Positions 8,856 to 19,504 of a DNA stretch of 64,000 bases are shown piece after piece. The notes beneath the pieces were generated by a model. That model saw only the letters and a list, made by a program, of their open reading frames with translations, searched no databases and was not told the DNA's origin. The stretch comes from Mycocentrospora acerina (taxonomy: Eukaryota > Ascomycota > Dothideomycetes > Pleosporales), in assembly GCA_022701365.1 (NCBI GenBank), contig JAKUHH010000389.1, positions 744,001-808,000 of the forward strand, written 5' to 3'. The first letter of the stretch is position 1; the number at the start of each line of letters is the position of its first letter. A program made the position numbers and the translations under genes.

Positions 8856-11831
8856 ATGGACTCCGAATATGAAGATGAAGAGCCGTGCGCCCTGGATTAC
8901 GCACGATCACATGGGCTTTGCAGAGACTACACGCTCGAATTGAGCGAGCTGCGCATCGGCGAATCCTACATCCCATGCGACATCACAATTGACCAGGATC
9001 TTCGGGGTCCCTCAGAAACATCCATCACTAACGCAGTCGCACAACTAACACGAGACCGTCTGATTGTTAACAAAGATGCCGCGCTCCTGCTCAGGTCTGT
9101 TTTTGCGTTGCGGGACACACCTGTTGAAGACGTGCCTGTTGAAGAAGGACGGAAGCGGATTCTAGAGTGGAAGCAGGAGCTGCCGATTCTGCGGACGGAT
9201 GTCGAGCTTGATGTGCAGGAGTTTGGGAGCGCGGATATGCCTAGATGGAAGGATTTGCGGATTCCGTGTGAGAGTGTGGATGAGGAGAGGGATGAAGGGT
9301 TGGAGTGGCCGGCTGGTTATGCTGCGTATCCTCAGCAGTGGGATGAGCGGGTTAGAGCAGAGAAGCTTGCTGTTTCGAGGGAGGTGCTTGTTTATCTGCA
9401 GGAAGCCGTTCGAGATCCGTGTACTGTGGATGATGCGGAGAGAATCAAGGCGGAGCGGTGGAGATATAAGCCAGTAGGTTGTAGTGCTTGAGATGGAGAG
9501 ATTTACTGAGGGTGAAGAATACAGCAGCTCGGCCTCTCACGCCACCTCTGCTCCCTCTATCCCCGCCAATGTCACCTTACGTTCCATCGTCGCCTGGAAA
9601 TCATCTGGAGCTTGCGTCGGAAAGTAGCAACGGGGTAGCCGCGGAGGCAATGGCCCTAGAGCGAAAGATCACGGATGCAGATTCCCTCTACCGTAAGAGC
9701 TCGGACAATAGTGATGATATGTTACTCGATATTACTCGCCCGCCGCTATTCAGTCCGCTCTTTGAGGATCGAAAGCTGTCCAGTTTGAAACGAAGGGCAG
9801 AAGATCTCAAGGTAGAGGGGCCCTTGACACCGCCCATGTTCTCTGACTCGCCGTCCAAGAAGCTGAAATCGGTATCGTTCTCAGATGCCATACCGGAAAG
9901 CTTCTTATTTGATCCATGGACAGATCACGACGAAAACGGAAATACTACGTCCAGAGGTGAACTGCCAGATCTGGCCGAGAGCCTCGAACCGATTGTCAAA
10001 GAAGTGAGGAGAAGGCTTGACAACGAGCGCCTCTCAGAAGCCGACACTAATGCACGTGTTGATATTCCGGATGTCGACTTCACCTTGCCGACAGCCCCTT
10101 GGAACGAGTACTGCCTGAATAGAGATGGGAAATGCAAACCAGGTGTGACGGAACTTGATGCGCAGATGAAATTTCTACTCAGAGTTAAGCGTAAAGACTT
10201 GAAATCAGCTACTTCGTGGCACGGCGTGTCTGCATTGAATAGAGAGTTGCCGTGGAATTTTTTCTTGAACAAAGTTTCGAAGATTACTATCGAGGAGAAG
10301 TTACATGGGGAAACGGAGTTGAACAAGATGCTGGCAGATTTATCGACGGGTACTATCGCCAGTAGCTCGACTGAAGTGTGGAAGAGGGATGGTTTGAGGA
10401 TCCTTGACGATATAGAGGATGACGAGGAGGAGCTGTATCTGGCGGAAGTGGAGGACTGGACGGATATGGAAGTGTTGGTACGCAAGAGGAAGATGGAAAT
10501 CGAGGAAGAGACGGCGGAGAGGCTTGGCTTACAGGAACGAGTTCATCCGCCGCGACAAACCTCTGAGAAACATCCTTTGGCTGACAAGTTACCTTTACAG
10601 TATATGCTGCCAGACAAGCATTCGAAGACTGCCAGACCGCGAGAGGTGGAAAGTGACGCGTTAATGTTCGGTGGGTTTTCCGCGACAGCAGCACTTCACA
10701 AGTTTATGGCGACACAAGGGAGAGCTGTAGATCTCAAAGGGAAATTACCTGCGCAAGAGAGTCATGATCAGTCAGGTGGAATGTTGCCTCGTTATTCAAA
10801 AGACGTTCTACCTAATCACATTGCCAATACTGAAGAACGAGGAGCAACCTTGCTGGGAGACAATAACCATCAGCAACGCAAAATTCAAGTAGAAGAACAA
10901 GATCAGAAAAATCACCGTCCAACACATCCACTGCCAATATTACCATTCGTTCCGGATCATCTGCCGGCTTGTTCATTTATCGTCTCGTGCAAGCTCCTCC
11001 AGCAACGAAGTTTGATCAAGCAAGTAGAACAGCTCTATCATACAGCCGAGATTGTATACCGAGACTACAATCTCCCGCATTTAATAGTCCAGGAAGCTGA
11101 AATTATACTGTCGCCCTCAACCGGCCTGATATACACAACCCTTCAACAAGTCAAGCAGCGAGCCCTCCCCGGACAACCCGATCGATCGCCCATCAAGGAA
11201 CGCATGTCTAATCTCCAGCTACGGTATGAGAGACTAGTCGTTGTGGTCAGCGAGGGTGTCAGCCGCGAGATGGAGCAGCTTGGCTCGGGTCGGCCCGAAG
11301 ACACGAGAGATAAAGAAGCATTGTTGGTGTTGGAAGACTTTGCAGCCAATCTAGAGGGCGATGTGTTCATTGAGTATGTTCGAGGGGGTGAACAGGCGCT
11401 TGCCAGGTCGGTTGTTGTAGCGATGGCGAAATATGGGTTACCACATGGCTCAAAGGACATTGGCGATATCAAGCCTCTAGCCGCGGAGACAGACGTAGGT
11501 ACATCATTGTATTCTTACAGTATCTTACTCACAACTGTAGTGGGAGGTTTTTCTCCGTCGAGCCGGTCTGAACCCATTCGCTGCGCAAGCCATTCTCGCT
11601 TCTCTCGAGCACCCGCTTGATCTGCAGCTCCCAGATCCCTCGAGTTCACCTGGCTCGTATGGGCAATCGAAAAGCATATCAGTATCTGGGCTTTCAGCTT
11701 TTGTGATGATGAGTGTAGAGGAGAGAGTTAGGTGTTTTCAGGCGCTTATGGGCGGAAGTCGGATTTTGAGGAGGGTTAGTAAAGTGCTGGATCAGGAGTG
11801 GGTGAGTGCGGAGTATGGGGTCAGAATGTGA
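8856..11831 (+). CDS. Large protein with C-terminal XPF-like pseudonuclease and helical domain; candidate Zip2/SHOC1-like protein
   Basis: Best model: exons 8856-9477, 9528-11494 and 11541-11831, 959 residues. Intron 1 is uncertain; acceptors ending at 9527 or 9524 both keep frame, as does a 44-nt intron at 9474-9517. Intron 2 (11495-11540) is GTAGGT to TGTAG. The N-terminal two thirds is charged and partly disordered, with several LTPP/LSPP proline-directed sites (residues about 210-230 and 315). From about residue 690 the order SFIVSCKLLQQR, AEIILSPSTGLIYTTLQQ, LRYERLVVVVSEG, then WEVFLRRAGLNPFAAQAIL reads like an XPF/ERCC4 nuclease fold. It is followed by a helical region (LSAFVMMSVEERVRCFQALM) resembling tandem HhH. 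The catalytic GDX(n)ERKX3D motif is absent, as in the meiotic ZMM proteins Zip2 and SHOC1. The assignment is inference from fold-like pattern, not a database match. Confidence 0.6.
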
Positions 11832-12282
11832 TGGCGCATGACATTCGGTGGATGGCCAAAGATTTGAGAGTGTTTATTATAATATGTGTGAGATGTCAAC
11901 GACGTGTCGTTGTTGGGCATAACCTTTGCTGTTGACGCGTGCTAGGGTGCGACTCGAGAGTTTGGAGTGCTACAAAAGTCACCACAATATGTCAAGATAG
12001 AAAGTCTTTAGCAGCACTTCTTTCTCTGAGATTTTCCAAACGTAATTACTGAGAACGTAAATCAAGCGTGAGAATCCAAACAAGGCAGCCACATCATGGG
12101 GTGCCGCTATGACCATGATGCAATGACGCCGAAGCTCTTAGAAAAGACTCGAAACATCCCTCTCAAGCATCCAAGCTTCATAAAAAAAGCTCCGCGCCCA
12201 TCTCAGCCTCGTCTACCTAATGACTCCCTGAGCTCCCCAACACGTCCCTCGCACAGCGACAAAACAAAACAAACTCAGCAAA
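11832..12282. other. Spacer before the Hikeshi gene
   Basis: 450 bp containing the 3' region of the XPF-like gene and the Hikeshi promoter. One ACGCGT hexamer lies at 11935-11940. A CA/CT-rich leader with ACAAAACAAAACAAACTC precedes the start codon at 12283. No coding potential was seen. Confidence 0.55.
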
Positions 12283-12915
12283 ATGGCCTCCTTCGGCGTC
12301 ATCGTCTCTGGCCGCCCCATCCTCACCGACGCGCAAGCCGTATCCCCCACGCAGTTCGCCTTCCAGATCCCCTCCTCGCCGCCTTTTTCTCACATCGTCG
12401 TCTTCCTCCTCCCCGGCATCACACTACCCGATGGCACCGCCGCAGCCGTGTACGCACAACTACCTGGCACCGCGGAATTCAAACTCCTCGGCGCAATCGC
12501 AAATGAGAAACCCAGTGCGATTTTCAAGATCAACAATAAAGCGGGGGGGCCTGCAGGCGGGGGGCTAGGCGATGACAACGCTATGGTAGATGAAATGGAT
12601 GGCAGTGGTGGTATTTCTACAGGCCCGTTGGCGCTGGGTATCTCGGTCGAGCCCGCGCAGCAGGTTGCGGCGGCGCTGGAGCAGAAGAAGGCACAGGATG
12701 CTGCGGGGACAAGTAGTGAGATGGTGGTGAGGGGGCAGAGCAGCGTCGCGACAAAAGTGCTTGCGCAGAGGATTATCAAGAATTGCTATGACTTTTTGAC
12801 GAGCTGGGGGAGTGGGGATACGGTGCCGTTGAAGGCTTTCCAGGCGTGGTGGACAAAGTTTGAGAGCAAGATTGAGAGGGATCCTGGGTTCTTGGAGAGG
12901 AGTGATGGAGGTTGA
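12283..12915 (+). CDS. OPI10: Hikeshi/Opi10 family protein, Hsp70 nuclear import carrier
   Basis: Single exon, 210 residues, close to the usual 195-215. The N-terminal domain (MASFGVIVSGRP, then FAFQIPSSPPFSHIVVFLLP) matches the Hikeshi/DUF775 fold. A Gly-rich linker (residues about 88-110) and a helical C-terminus (FQAWWTKFESKIERDPGFL) follow. In animals and fission yeast this family carries Hsp70 into the nucleus under heat stress; in budding yeast the homologue was found through inositol overproduction. The start is preceded by an A-rich leader. It ends 137 bp from the HD-domain gene on the other strand, so the two are convergent. No intron is needed. Confidence 0.9.
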   Translation: MASFGVIVSGRPILTDAQAVSPTQFAFQIPSSPPFSHIVVFLLPGITLPDGTAAAVYAQLPGTAEFKLLGAIANEKPSAIFKINNKAGGPAGGGLGDDNAMVDEMDGSGGISTGPLALGISVEPAQQVAAALEQKKAQDAAGTSSEMVVRGQSSVATKVLAQRIIKNCYDFLTSWGSGDTVPLKAFQAWWTKFESKIERDPGFLERSDGG

Positions 12916-13052
12916 GGAGGTCGCCATGGGAGGCTTATAGGCGTGAGAAGCTACAGAATATTGGGCTGAGGGAAACGTGTGGTCACGGTATGCGATTCGG
13001 CTGCAACACTCGAAATCGTCATCTTCAGCCCATTGCAAATACCCACCACACC

Positions 13053-13730
13053 TCAAAACGCCTTATTCACCCCTTCCCACTCCGGCTCCGCCAACGCCGC
13101 CTTCAGCATAACTCCCGGCCAACTCACCATTGGCGCTTTCCCCGGTCTCTTCTTCGCCTGCTCCACCACCATATCACCCAACACCTTCTCAATTCCCTCT
13201 CTCTCATACCTGCCCTCGAGATGCTCCCTCAACGGTTCCAAAACACCCCATGCCTCGGTCTTTCGCCCAAAATCCGTAACCACTGCCAACCTAACCAATC
13301 GCGCCAATTCTCCAATCCGCTCCGCAATCCCGGGAGAAGTATGGCACGCAATCGCCGTCCACACGTCATGCTTGTCTGTCTCCGAGACCTGGAACTGGGA
13401 CTGCGAAAGAAACGCTACAGCAGCATCGCCGCCTTCGACTTCAAAGCGCTGCGTCCCGTCGTATGGCGCGGCGGTGCCCATGTCGTGGAAGAGACAGGCT
13501 GTCAAGAGGAGATCGCGGTGAACGGGAGAGGTTGCGTACAAGGAGTTTTGAGACGAGGCGAGGGCGTGGGCGTACACATAGACTCTTATGCTGTGGTTGA
13601 GGATGGAGGAGTGGAGGTTGGTGGAGGCATGGGCGTGAGCGGCTTGGCTGAGTGGGGTTTGGGGGAGAGCGGTGGTGAGATCGGGGTGGGGGGATTGGGA
13701 GGTGGAGGCGAGATCAGAGGGCGGACACAT
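13053..13730 (-). CDS. HD-domain metal-dependent hydrolase-like protein (cyanamide hydratase type)
   Basis: Single exon, 225 residues. The HD signature is visible: His46 (NHSIRVY), His82-Asp83 (FHDMG), His121-Asp122 and His130 (CHTSPG), the expected metal ligands of an HD fold. The spacing and the NHS...HDMG...CHTSPG order resemble the small fungal cyanamide hydratase/HD family rather than long phosphodiesterases. Substrate is unknown; hydration of nitriles or hydrolysis of phosphoesters are both possible. The start is the first in-frame ATG, with a Ser/Pro/His-rich N-terminal 40 residues that are probably disordered. Convergent with OPI10. Confidence 0.8.
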   Translation of the reverse strand: MCPPSDLASTSQSPHPDLTTALPQTPLSQAAHAHASTNLHSSILNHSIRVYVYAHALASSQNSLYATSPVHRDLLLTACLFHDMGTAAPYDGTQRFEVEGGDAAVAFLSQSQFQVSETDKHDVWTAIACHTSPGIAERIGELARLVRLAVVTDFGRKTEAWGVLEPLREHLEGRYEREGIEKVLGDMVVEQAKKRPGKAPMVSWPGVMLKAALAEPEWEGVNKAF

Positions 13731-14435
13731 TGTAGCGGGTTGTAGGGCGAGTGAGATTGAGAATGTGAATTAGAATTGGACTGATCTTTTTGCGAATGCA
13801 AAGTGTTGTGAGTTAGTTGCAGTAGAAGTCGGTGGTTTACAAATCATACATGTATGACTGTACGCTTTCATGTTCCAAGCCTCCTCCGCATTGGGAAGTG
13901 CATGCGCTAACCCGGTTCTCGGAGGTGGTTTTTTGCTGTAGAGAAGACAACGCCATTTAAGAATACAATAGCATTCTGTTAAGCGAAGCGTGTTAACGCT
14001 TAGTTGTCAGGACACAGCTCTATTTCACTGTGCCATGCAAGCCAAAAAGGTACTATGATCTATCATCTGATAGACCCTGTAATAGAACAATACATATCCT
14101 CAGGTTGAACTACTTCCTGACATTAGTCTAGTTATGAAAGCCCTGCTAGGTCCGTATCTGGTATGGTGCTATATCGCGCGTGTAGAAGAATTTGTATGAG
14201 TACAAGATAGGAGAATATTGTTGCACGACCAGATTTTTTGTCAGCCAACGAGCAGCTTGTTACAAAGTAATGTACCCAAATTTATCAAGGTTTCTTAAAA
14301 CTCTATCTAGAATCTCAGCTCTAAGAGCTTGGCGAACAAATTTTTTTAGTCAGTCAAGAAGAGGAGCTTCGTCAAATTTGGAAAATTCGATGAGGCTGTT
14401 GGACCATTGAATATACCGTTCATATATGTAAGTCT
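13731..14435. other. AT-rich spacer between the HD gene and the MDR oxidoreductase
   Basis: About 700 bp, AT-rich in its right half (14190-14430). It contains the promoter of the HD gene (leftward) and the 3' region of the MDR gene. A 72-codon plus-strand frame at 14192-14410 has no recognisable features and no supporting splice context. Nothing else was seen. Confidence 0.55.
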
Positions 14436-15653
14436 CTAGAACTTAATAACAACCTTGCCCGTGTGCTTCCCAGATGCAAGGTATTCGAAAGCTGCGGGGG
14501 AATCGTCAAAAGCAAAGACTTTATGATCGATAGCTGGTTCCAAGTCGACCTTGTTGTCTTCGAGAAACTTGTTCAGTTGTTCAAAATCCAGCTTCGAGCC
14601 CACTCCAATTCCCCTACAATTTAAATCAGCAATCATTCGAAAAAAAGGGTGACGAATAGAAATTCCAAGGAAATGAATCAACTTACTGTATCTTTGCAGT
14701 CTTCATCAGAAGTTGCAGAAAGGTGTCCGGTGGCGTGTCACTGAGAACGCCGTTCAGGAACCCAACTAAGGAGATGGTTCCAAATCTGCGCAAACCCTTG
14801 ATGTTTGAGGGAATGGAACCTGGGCCGGCGTTGTTGACGACGAAATCAACGCCTTTGCCGTTTGTGAGACGAAGTACCTCTGCTGCAATGTCTTTATGTT
14901 CTTTGTAGTTGATACCCTCGATTTCAGGGCTCAATTTCTTGACGTTCTCGATCTTTTCGTTAGAGGAAGATGTGATGATGGGTTTGATGCCAGCTGCGAG
15001 GCAAATGAGGAGCCCGAACATGCTGACACCTCCGGTACCTTTTTACTTGTTAGTAGGTACAACCGTAGACATTCAGGTGCAAACTGACCCTCCAAGAGCG
15101 CAAATGAGCCTTCCTTTAGGTCTCTTAGCTTGCTAAATGATGACCATGCAGTCACTCCAGCACATACTACCGTCGACGCCTACGTTTGCTTAGCCAACAT
15201 TACCGCTATTATGACACATCAACAAACCTGTTCCCACGAAAGATAACGCGGCAAAGTCACCAAGTATTTCTCCTCAAATACCGCATACTCTGCCAATACG
15301 CCCTCTATATCACCTCCAAGTGCTTTCATGCCTTCTCTCTCCGTGCCCGTGAGGTTCGCCAAATCGAAGATAGGTGCGACGTGCTCACCGATTTCAAGCT
15401 TGACCTTACTGCCAACTGCCACTACCTCTGCGGCACAGTCTGACGCAGCGATGCCGCCGTCTATCACATAAACGGGATAATTCTCTTCTCGCAGCATAGC
15501 GATATCTCGATAATTTAGAGAGACTGCGTGGATACGAATAACGACATCATAGGGACCAAGTGATTCTGGTAGAGATTCCGTTGACGGCTCGACAGTATGG
15601 GGATAAGAGCCCTTGGATCGGCGGAAAGAGCGAAATGTAGTTGGGTAAGCCAT
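14436..15653 (-). CDS. Zinc-independent MDR-superfamily alcohol dehydrogenase/quinone oxidoreductase
   Basis: Exons are 15228-15653, 15089-15179, 14687-15038 and 14436-14613, giving 348 residues, normal for MDR enzymes. Introns are 48, 50 and 73 nt; every junction keeps frame and restores conserved motifs. The GroES-like N-terminal domain has VSLNYRDIAMLRE and a SDCAAEVVAVG segment. The Rossmann part has VCAGVTAWSSF, the dinucleotide-binding GTGGVSMFGL created across intron 2, and VVNNAGPGSI. The C-terminal exon holds QGIGVGSKLDFEQL and ends KHTGKVVIKF, typical of NAD(P)H-dependent quinone oxidoreductase-like members. The structural zinc Cys cluster is absent. The frame is open another 47 codons upstream, but MAYPTTFRSF is the better start. 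Substrate unknown. Confidence 0.88.
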
Positions 15654-18302
15654 AGTTTGGAAAATCTGTCTATTCGGTGCGTTTGAGAACAAGAGAGTCG
15701 AAGATGAGTACTTTGTTTGGCTATTCTGTCTGCGATTTCGAACATTCTTATACGTTTGTTGTTCATACTTGTCCCCTCTTATTCTGTCCCCCAAAATTGC
15801 ACATTGGCGAGAGCAAACGCCATCTTTTCCCCGTTCTTTCTCGGCATGAAGACTTTCCGGCGACTACGTGCGAATAAACACTCACAAGGCAAAAAATAAT
15901 AAGGAAACAGTTTCCGAAGTACTACTCCTACGTCAAGTTATCCTTGGATGGTGCTCTTGATTTTAATTCACATGCTAGTTTGGTATATGCATGTAATATC
16001 TGAATCACTAAAATTGTATAACGACGAGATGTGTTCTGATCGATGGATTTTCGAATTCTGAATGAAAGTACGGTTTAAGCGACACTAGTCGTCGTACGGT
16101 TTGCTATTCCCAAGTGATAGATTTTGCAAGTAAGCAGTAAGTACCACAGGAATTGCACACTTACCTCCGTTAAGCTAAAACCTCGCGCGAAAACTCACCA
16201 TGATATCTGACAAATGGTAAAAGGCGGAATCAAAATAAGAGCGCCGTGTAGACATTTGCGAGCGTTTCAAATCACAGGTGGAACCGACCCGGTCGACCTT
16301 CGGACAAGTTACCGGACGAAAAAAAGCGTCCACTATTTTGATTGGCTACAATCAAGACAGCTTCCCTGTCGTGGCCTCCATCATGACATACTTGTTGAGA
16401 GCTACCCCTAAATATCTAAACCCGAATCGTCACATTTTAGGAAGTGTGGTCACTATTTCCATAGCATGTGAGAGACTTCAGTTCTAGAGTGTTGAGTTGG
16501 AGAATGTCTTCAATTCCATGCCAAAGCTCCCAAGTGTGACGGAATAGCCAGCAAGGCCTGCAACGGATGCAAGATAATTGATTAATACATTCTAATTACG
16601 AATCTTTATTTTTTTTCTATATCGGCGATAGAAATCTCAAGCTTGAAGATGGGTTAAAAAAATGGAAGCCAAAATTTTGAGCAAGAGCCGAACATAGCGT
16701 TTCGCAGGTCCACGAGTTGAACTCTCAGTGTCGTTGTCTGGATTTGCATCAAGTCAGGCGTACGATGCTGCTAACACAGCGAAATGACCAGGTTCATCGC
16801 CTGACGGTTTTATATCCATTTTTACGGGAAATTAAAGGCCCATAACATGTTAAAGTCTAGTGAAAGCTTTTGAGTTCATCCTCAAGAAACGTAGTACCAA
16901 AGTGGCCAATATCGGTGTCAAAAGGGTGTGGTCGGAAATGTGTAAATATTTCCAGGGTATGATTGTGTCCAGATGTGTCTACTTGAAAAGCATAGAGAAT
17001 CCATTTTTTTAAAGATCTCTAGTGATTGTTGGAATGGCCTATGGAGAGGTTTCGGGGGTGATTCCCCCGATTGCCGTGGTGGTGAGCAGGAGCTTGGGGA
17101 GGCTTCTTGAATGGGACTAGCACCATATATATATAAATACAATCTTTCACCCATACTTCATATCCCAAAAGTGATGACGCCATTCACAAAAGGCAAATTT
17201 CTTCCAGCAAGCCTTGTACGACACTAGGGTATTGGTTTAGTGGGGGATCGTCTCCAGGATCAGGATTGTTTGCATTCAGCCTCAAGTTGTCGTCGTTAGG
17301 TCTTCCGCCCCAAGCCGCAGTCTGAAAGACTTGGCAAAGCCAGTGTGCTGTCGTATGTTAGCCTTGTTGCACGCTGCATTACAGTGTAAAAAAATTCCTA
17401 TTGGCAGAATCAACCCTTCATATCGCACGTCAATCACTGCCATCGAAAATTCCTCTGAAAAAGATTCATTTGGTCAGATTCTATATCAAATATTCTCATG
17501 ACAGATGGGACTTGAAGAAGTGAAGATAAAGTGATCATTAGCCCTTTTAAGCCGAAAGATATCAGGAAAAGACAGCACGTAATTAGGTCTTGACTGAATC
17601 TAGCCATCTCAGCCCACCCTGGAAAACCTGTCTTGACCCTGCCTATGCCTGAAATGTAGCAATCAACATCCTGATTGTCAAGACAAGAAGCGGTATACAT
17701 GAATCGTTGCAACAACACGTGGCTAAATATCGAGTCAACAAGAGGCTTGTCAATAAGAGTCATGTAGACCGGTGCTATACAATGAAAGTATTCTGATCGG
17801 ATTTGCCAACTAATTTAAAAAGCGGCCCTTTCCTTCATTAACTAAATTAGCGTCTACCCCATTCAGAGTATCGCTCTTCTATTCCAGCGGCTAGGGCCAC
17901 GTGGTAGTCAGTAGTATTGATAGGGCTGATGTATAAACCTGATGAAAAGATTCGACACCGACAAGTGTTCGAGACAACAACAGGAAAGCGTGGAAATATG
18001 GTGCTGAAATCGCGATCGCAATCAAATTACCATGTTATAGCACACTTAAGCGGATTTTTTAAAATACTTAATCAATCTCAGAAAAGCTCGTGTTTCAATT
18101 TGAGTGACGATTGGTAGGCTAAGCAATTTCTTTGAAAGCAGAACTTTGAAACGGGTACGAATTAATGAACCAGTGACTTGTAACTTCAAGACGAGCATGT
18201 GTACAATCAATTCTCAGATCGATTTTAGACAATAATATTACTCTATTCTAACTAGCCCAGCACCACACTTTGTAACATGTCAGAAGATTTACATCCAACA
18301 CT
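15654..18302. other. 2.6 kb gene-poor AT-rich region
   Basis: Moderately AT-rich with only short open frames. A TATATATATAAATA element sits near 17123-17136, followed downstream on the plus strand by ATGACGCC at about 17173, but the frame opens only 17 codons. A 109-codon minus frame at 17434-17763 has some hydrophobic character but no recognisable domain. The left part is the promoter of the MDR gene and the right end is pectin lyase 3' sequence. The composition could reflect an old, RIP-mutated insertion, but no repeat partner or terminal structure is visible in the window. Confidence 0.5.
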
Positions 18303-19504
18303 TTAGTTGCCAATCTTGCCGATACCAGCGTTCTTGGAAACGTTGTTGGGAATGTTCTGAGCTGAACCAGCGGTGGGGGCGTTCCTGATACCGTTGAAAG
18401 CATTGATGACGTTGTTGTTGGTTTGAGCAGGGAAACTGCCCGAGTTGGCCAGGATGTTGACAGCACAAGCACGACCAATCGCAGCAGTGCACTGAGAGGC
18501 AGCAGAAGCGTTAGGGACGTTGAACAGGTTGCCCTTGATCTGAGCGGCAGTAGCAGCGATCGGGGTCTTGCAGTCCTGGAAGTAGTTGCCCTCGAGGAGA
18601 ACGTTGCCTCCGGCCTCGATGTCGAAGTTGTGGCCCTGGCTGTCGGCGAAGTAGTTGTTGACGGCGTGGATGGTGGCCTTGCTGCCAACCTTGGGAGCAC
18701 GGCCGGAAACAGAGTGGACAAAGTTGCCAGAGAAGGTGATCTTGTCGCCTTCACCGATCAGAAGAAGGGTCCAGTAGTGCTGGTTGTTGCAGGAAGCAGA
18801 CCAGGAAGTTCGGCCGTCAAAGTCATTGTTGGAGATTGTCACGCGTCCAGCACTTGCGTAACCAGTGACAATCATTTGGCGACCAACAAGAGAGAACTTG
18901 CAGTGGTCAATCCAGACCATGTCGGTACCAGCAAGCTGGAGAGCATCGCCGCCCCAAATGTACTGGGGGTTCAAATCTGTAAAGTGAACGTTCTGAATAA
19001 TGATGTTCTTGACATTGTTGACAAGACGGAAGCCCTTGCCCTTGATGATACCCCTGTTGCCAACACCAACAATGGACTTGTTGCCCTTGATATCGATAGG
19101 CTTGGTAGGAGCAACGTTATAGGTCACTGTAACCTTGGGGTAGCTGGCGCTGCACCAGTTGGGACCGTTGAGAGCGTCCTGGCCTTTGGCTCCACAGGTG
19201 TTGCTATCCGGACGGCAGCCAGTCTCAGTCTTCCTGCCTTCAGCGGCGTTGAAGTCATAGGTCTTATCGAGCATAATGACACGGGCAACATCATCGGTCA
19301 ACCACTGAACAAGCTGAGCATTGTCCTTAGGAATAGCGGGCTTAGCGCTGCCTCCTCCAGTAGTACCTGAAAATGATAAGCTAATCTACTCTTTCGTAAC
19401 AGTAAGGGAGAGTGGTTAGTACCAGTTGCGAAACCAGAAGGCTTGCCGACGACCTGAGCCAAGCCCACAGGGAGCAAAGCAGCTAAGAAGAGAACGGAAC
19501 GCAT
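18303..19504 (-). CDS. Secreted pectin lyase, polysaccharide lyase family 1
   Basis: Exons are 19423-19504 and 18303-19366, with a 56-nt intron, giving 381 residues, the usual length of fungal pectin lyases. A signal peptide (SVLFLAALLPVGLAQ) precedes the mature start VVGKPSGFATG. Family landmarks are GNRGIIKGKGF, VWIDHCKFSLVGRQMIVTGY, the Trp/His-rich CNNQHYWTLL and the catalytic-arginine segment SGRAPKVGS. These separate it from calcium-dependent pectate lyases. It should cut methyl-esterified pectin by beta-elimination outside the cell, consistent with a plant-degrading fungus. Cysteines near the N- and C-terminal parts can form the usual disulfides. It is flanked on both sides by more than 2 kb without genes, unlike the housekeeping genes here. 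Confidence 0.93.

Noticed and set aside
17123..17136. TATATATATAAATA as a promoter
   Set aside because: A good TATA-like sequence, but no gene follows on either strand within a sensible distance.
17434..17763. 109-codon minus frame with a hydrophobic segment
   Set aside because: No homologous motif, signal peptide or leader; AT-rich gene-poor setting. Kept only as a note in the spacer.
18423..19370. 315-codon plus-strand frame opposite pectin lyase
   Set aside because: Caused by codon bias of the lyase gene; no domain, no leader, crosses the lyase intron.
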